Position numbers and translations under genes: made by a program. This document shows, piece by piece, positions 63,850 through 64,000 of a DNA stretch of 64,000 bases (position 1 is its first letter; each line of letters starts with the position of its first letter). The DNA lies in contig CM034405.1 of the NCBI GenBank assembly GCA_019925095.2, positions 13,541,401-13,605,400 of the forward strand, written 5' to 3'. Source of the stretch: Dendrolimus kikuchii. Lineage: Eukaryota; Arthropoda; Insecta; Lepidoptera; Lasiocampidae. The notes under the pieces are model-generated. The model did no database searches and was not told where the DNA came from. It saw only the letters and a list, made by a program, of their open reading frames with translations.

Positions 63850-64000
63850 ATCATTCGATCGTTAAATCCTAGTTGCATTCTGAGCGTTCACTTCGAAGCC
63901 TTAAGTCCGGTTTCCTATTTTTTCTTCTTTACTTCCCGCGATCTTCAGTATCCCTTGTTTCGAGAGATTGGTTTGCATGTCATCTTTTATGTCGTTAAGT
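63850..64000 (+). repeat. Interspersed repeat family H, copy 2 (cut by the window end)
   Basis: CGTTAAATCCTAGTTGCATTC, TTTCTTCTTTACTTCCCGCGA and TTTGCATGTCATCTTTTATG parallel 35485-35660. Confidence 0.55.

Noticed and set aside
1..64000. CRISPR array, operons, bacterial insertion sequences or phage
   Set aside because: No regularly spaced direct repeats with unique spacers, no ribosome-binding sites or compact genes; the spliced structure is eukaryotic.

Overview
The window is eukaryotic and almost certainly from a lepidopteran (moth or butterfly). It is AT-rich, carries small exons with GT/AG splice sites separated by kilobase introns, and is crowded with repeats typical of that order: tRNA-derived SINEs, Helitron-like elements ending near CTAGT, mariner, BEL/Pao, Penelope-like and several non-LTR retrotransposons. 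There is no operon, CRISPR array or other prokaryotic signature.

One host gene dominates. It lies on the minus strand from about 43.41 kb down to 3.45 kb and continues beyond what I can follow. Twelve exons could be joined by splice consensus and matching phase. They encode a signal peptide, five immunoglobulin (Ig) domains each split over two exons, a fibronectin-III-like region, a transmembrane helix and the start of a cytoplasmic tail. Domain order, the Ig cysteine/tryptophan pattern and local motifs (GPYHDGDTL, RVDFRLSPTRN, ECEVRANPP) point to the Sidestep family of neuronal and muscle guidance receptors, whose partners are Beat proteins. Eleven of the thirteen expected coding pieces abut in phase. 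The exon for the second half of Ig4 is not visible between 11,956 and 6,728, and that interval is where a BEL/Pao retrotransposon sits, ending about a dozen bases before the Ig5 splice acceptor.

Layout: 1-3.4 kb, non-LTR fragments and a possible unassigned exon; 3.4-6.7 kb, tail, transmembrane, FN3 and Ig5 exons; 6.74-10.43 kb, internally deleted BEL/Pao element; 11.9-26.9 kb, exons for Ig4a, Ig3 and Ig2 in repeat-rich introns holding a mariner, a large LINE reverse-transcriptase ORF and several microsatellites; 27-43.4 kb, Ig1 and signal-peptide exons with a Penelope-like remnant, a pogo/Tigger-like MITE and Helitrons; 43.4-64 kb, region upstream of the host gene with no convincing gene, made of SINEs, a hAT MITE with a perfect 8-bp target duplication, a PIF/Harbinger-like element with TTA duplications, foldback structures and nested repeats.

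Nothing here is a recognisable new biological system. The most informative observations are the BEL insertion at the Ig5 splice acceptor with the missing Ig4b exon, and a nested inverted structure at 60.8-63.4 kb. All identities come from reading the sequence by eye; family names of repeats are tentative unless stated.
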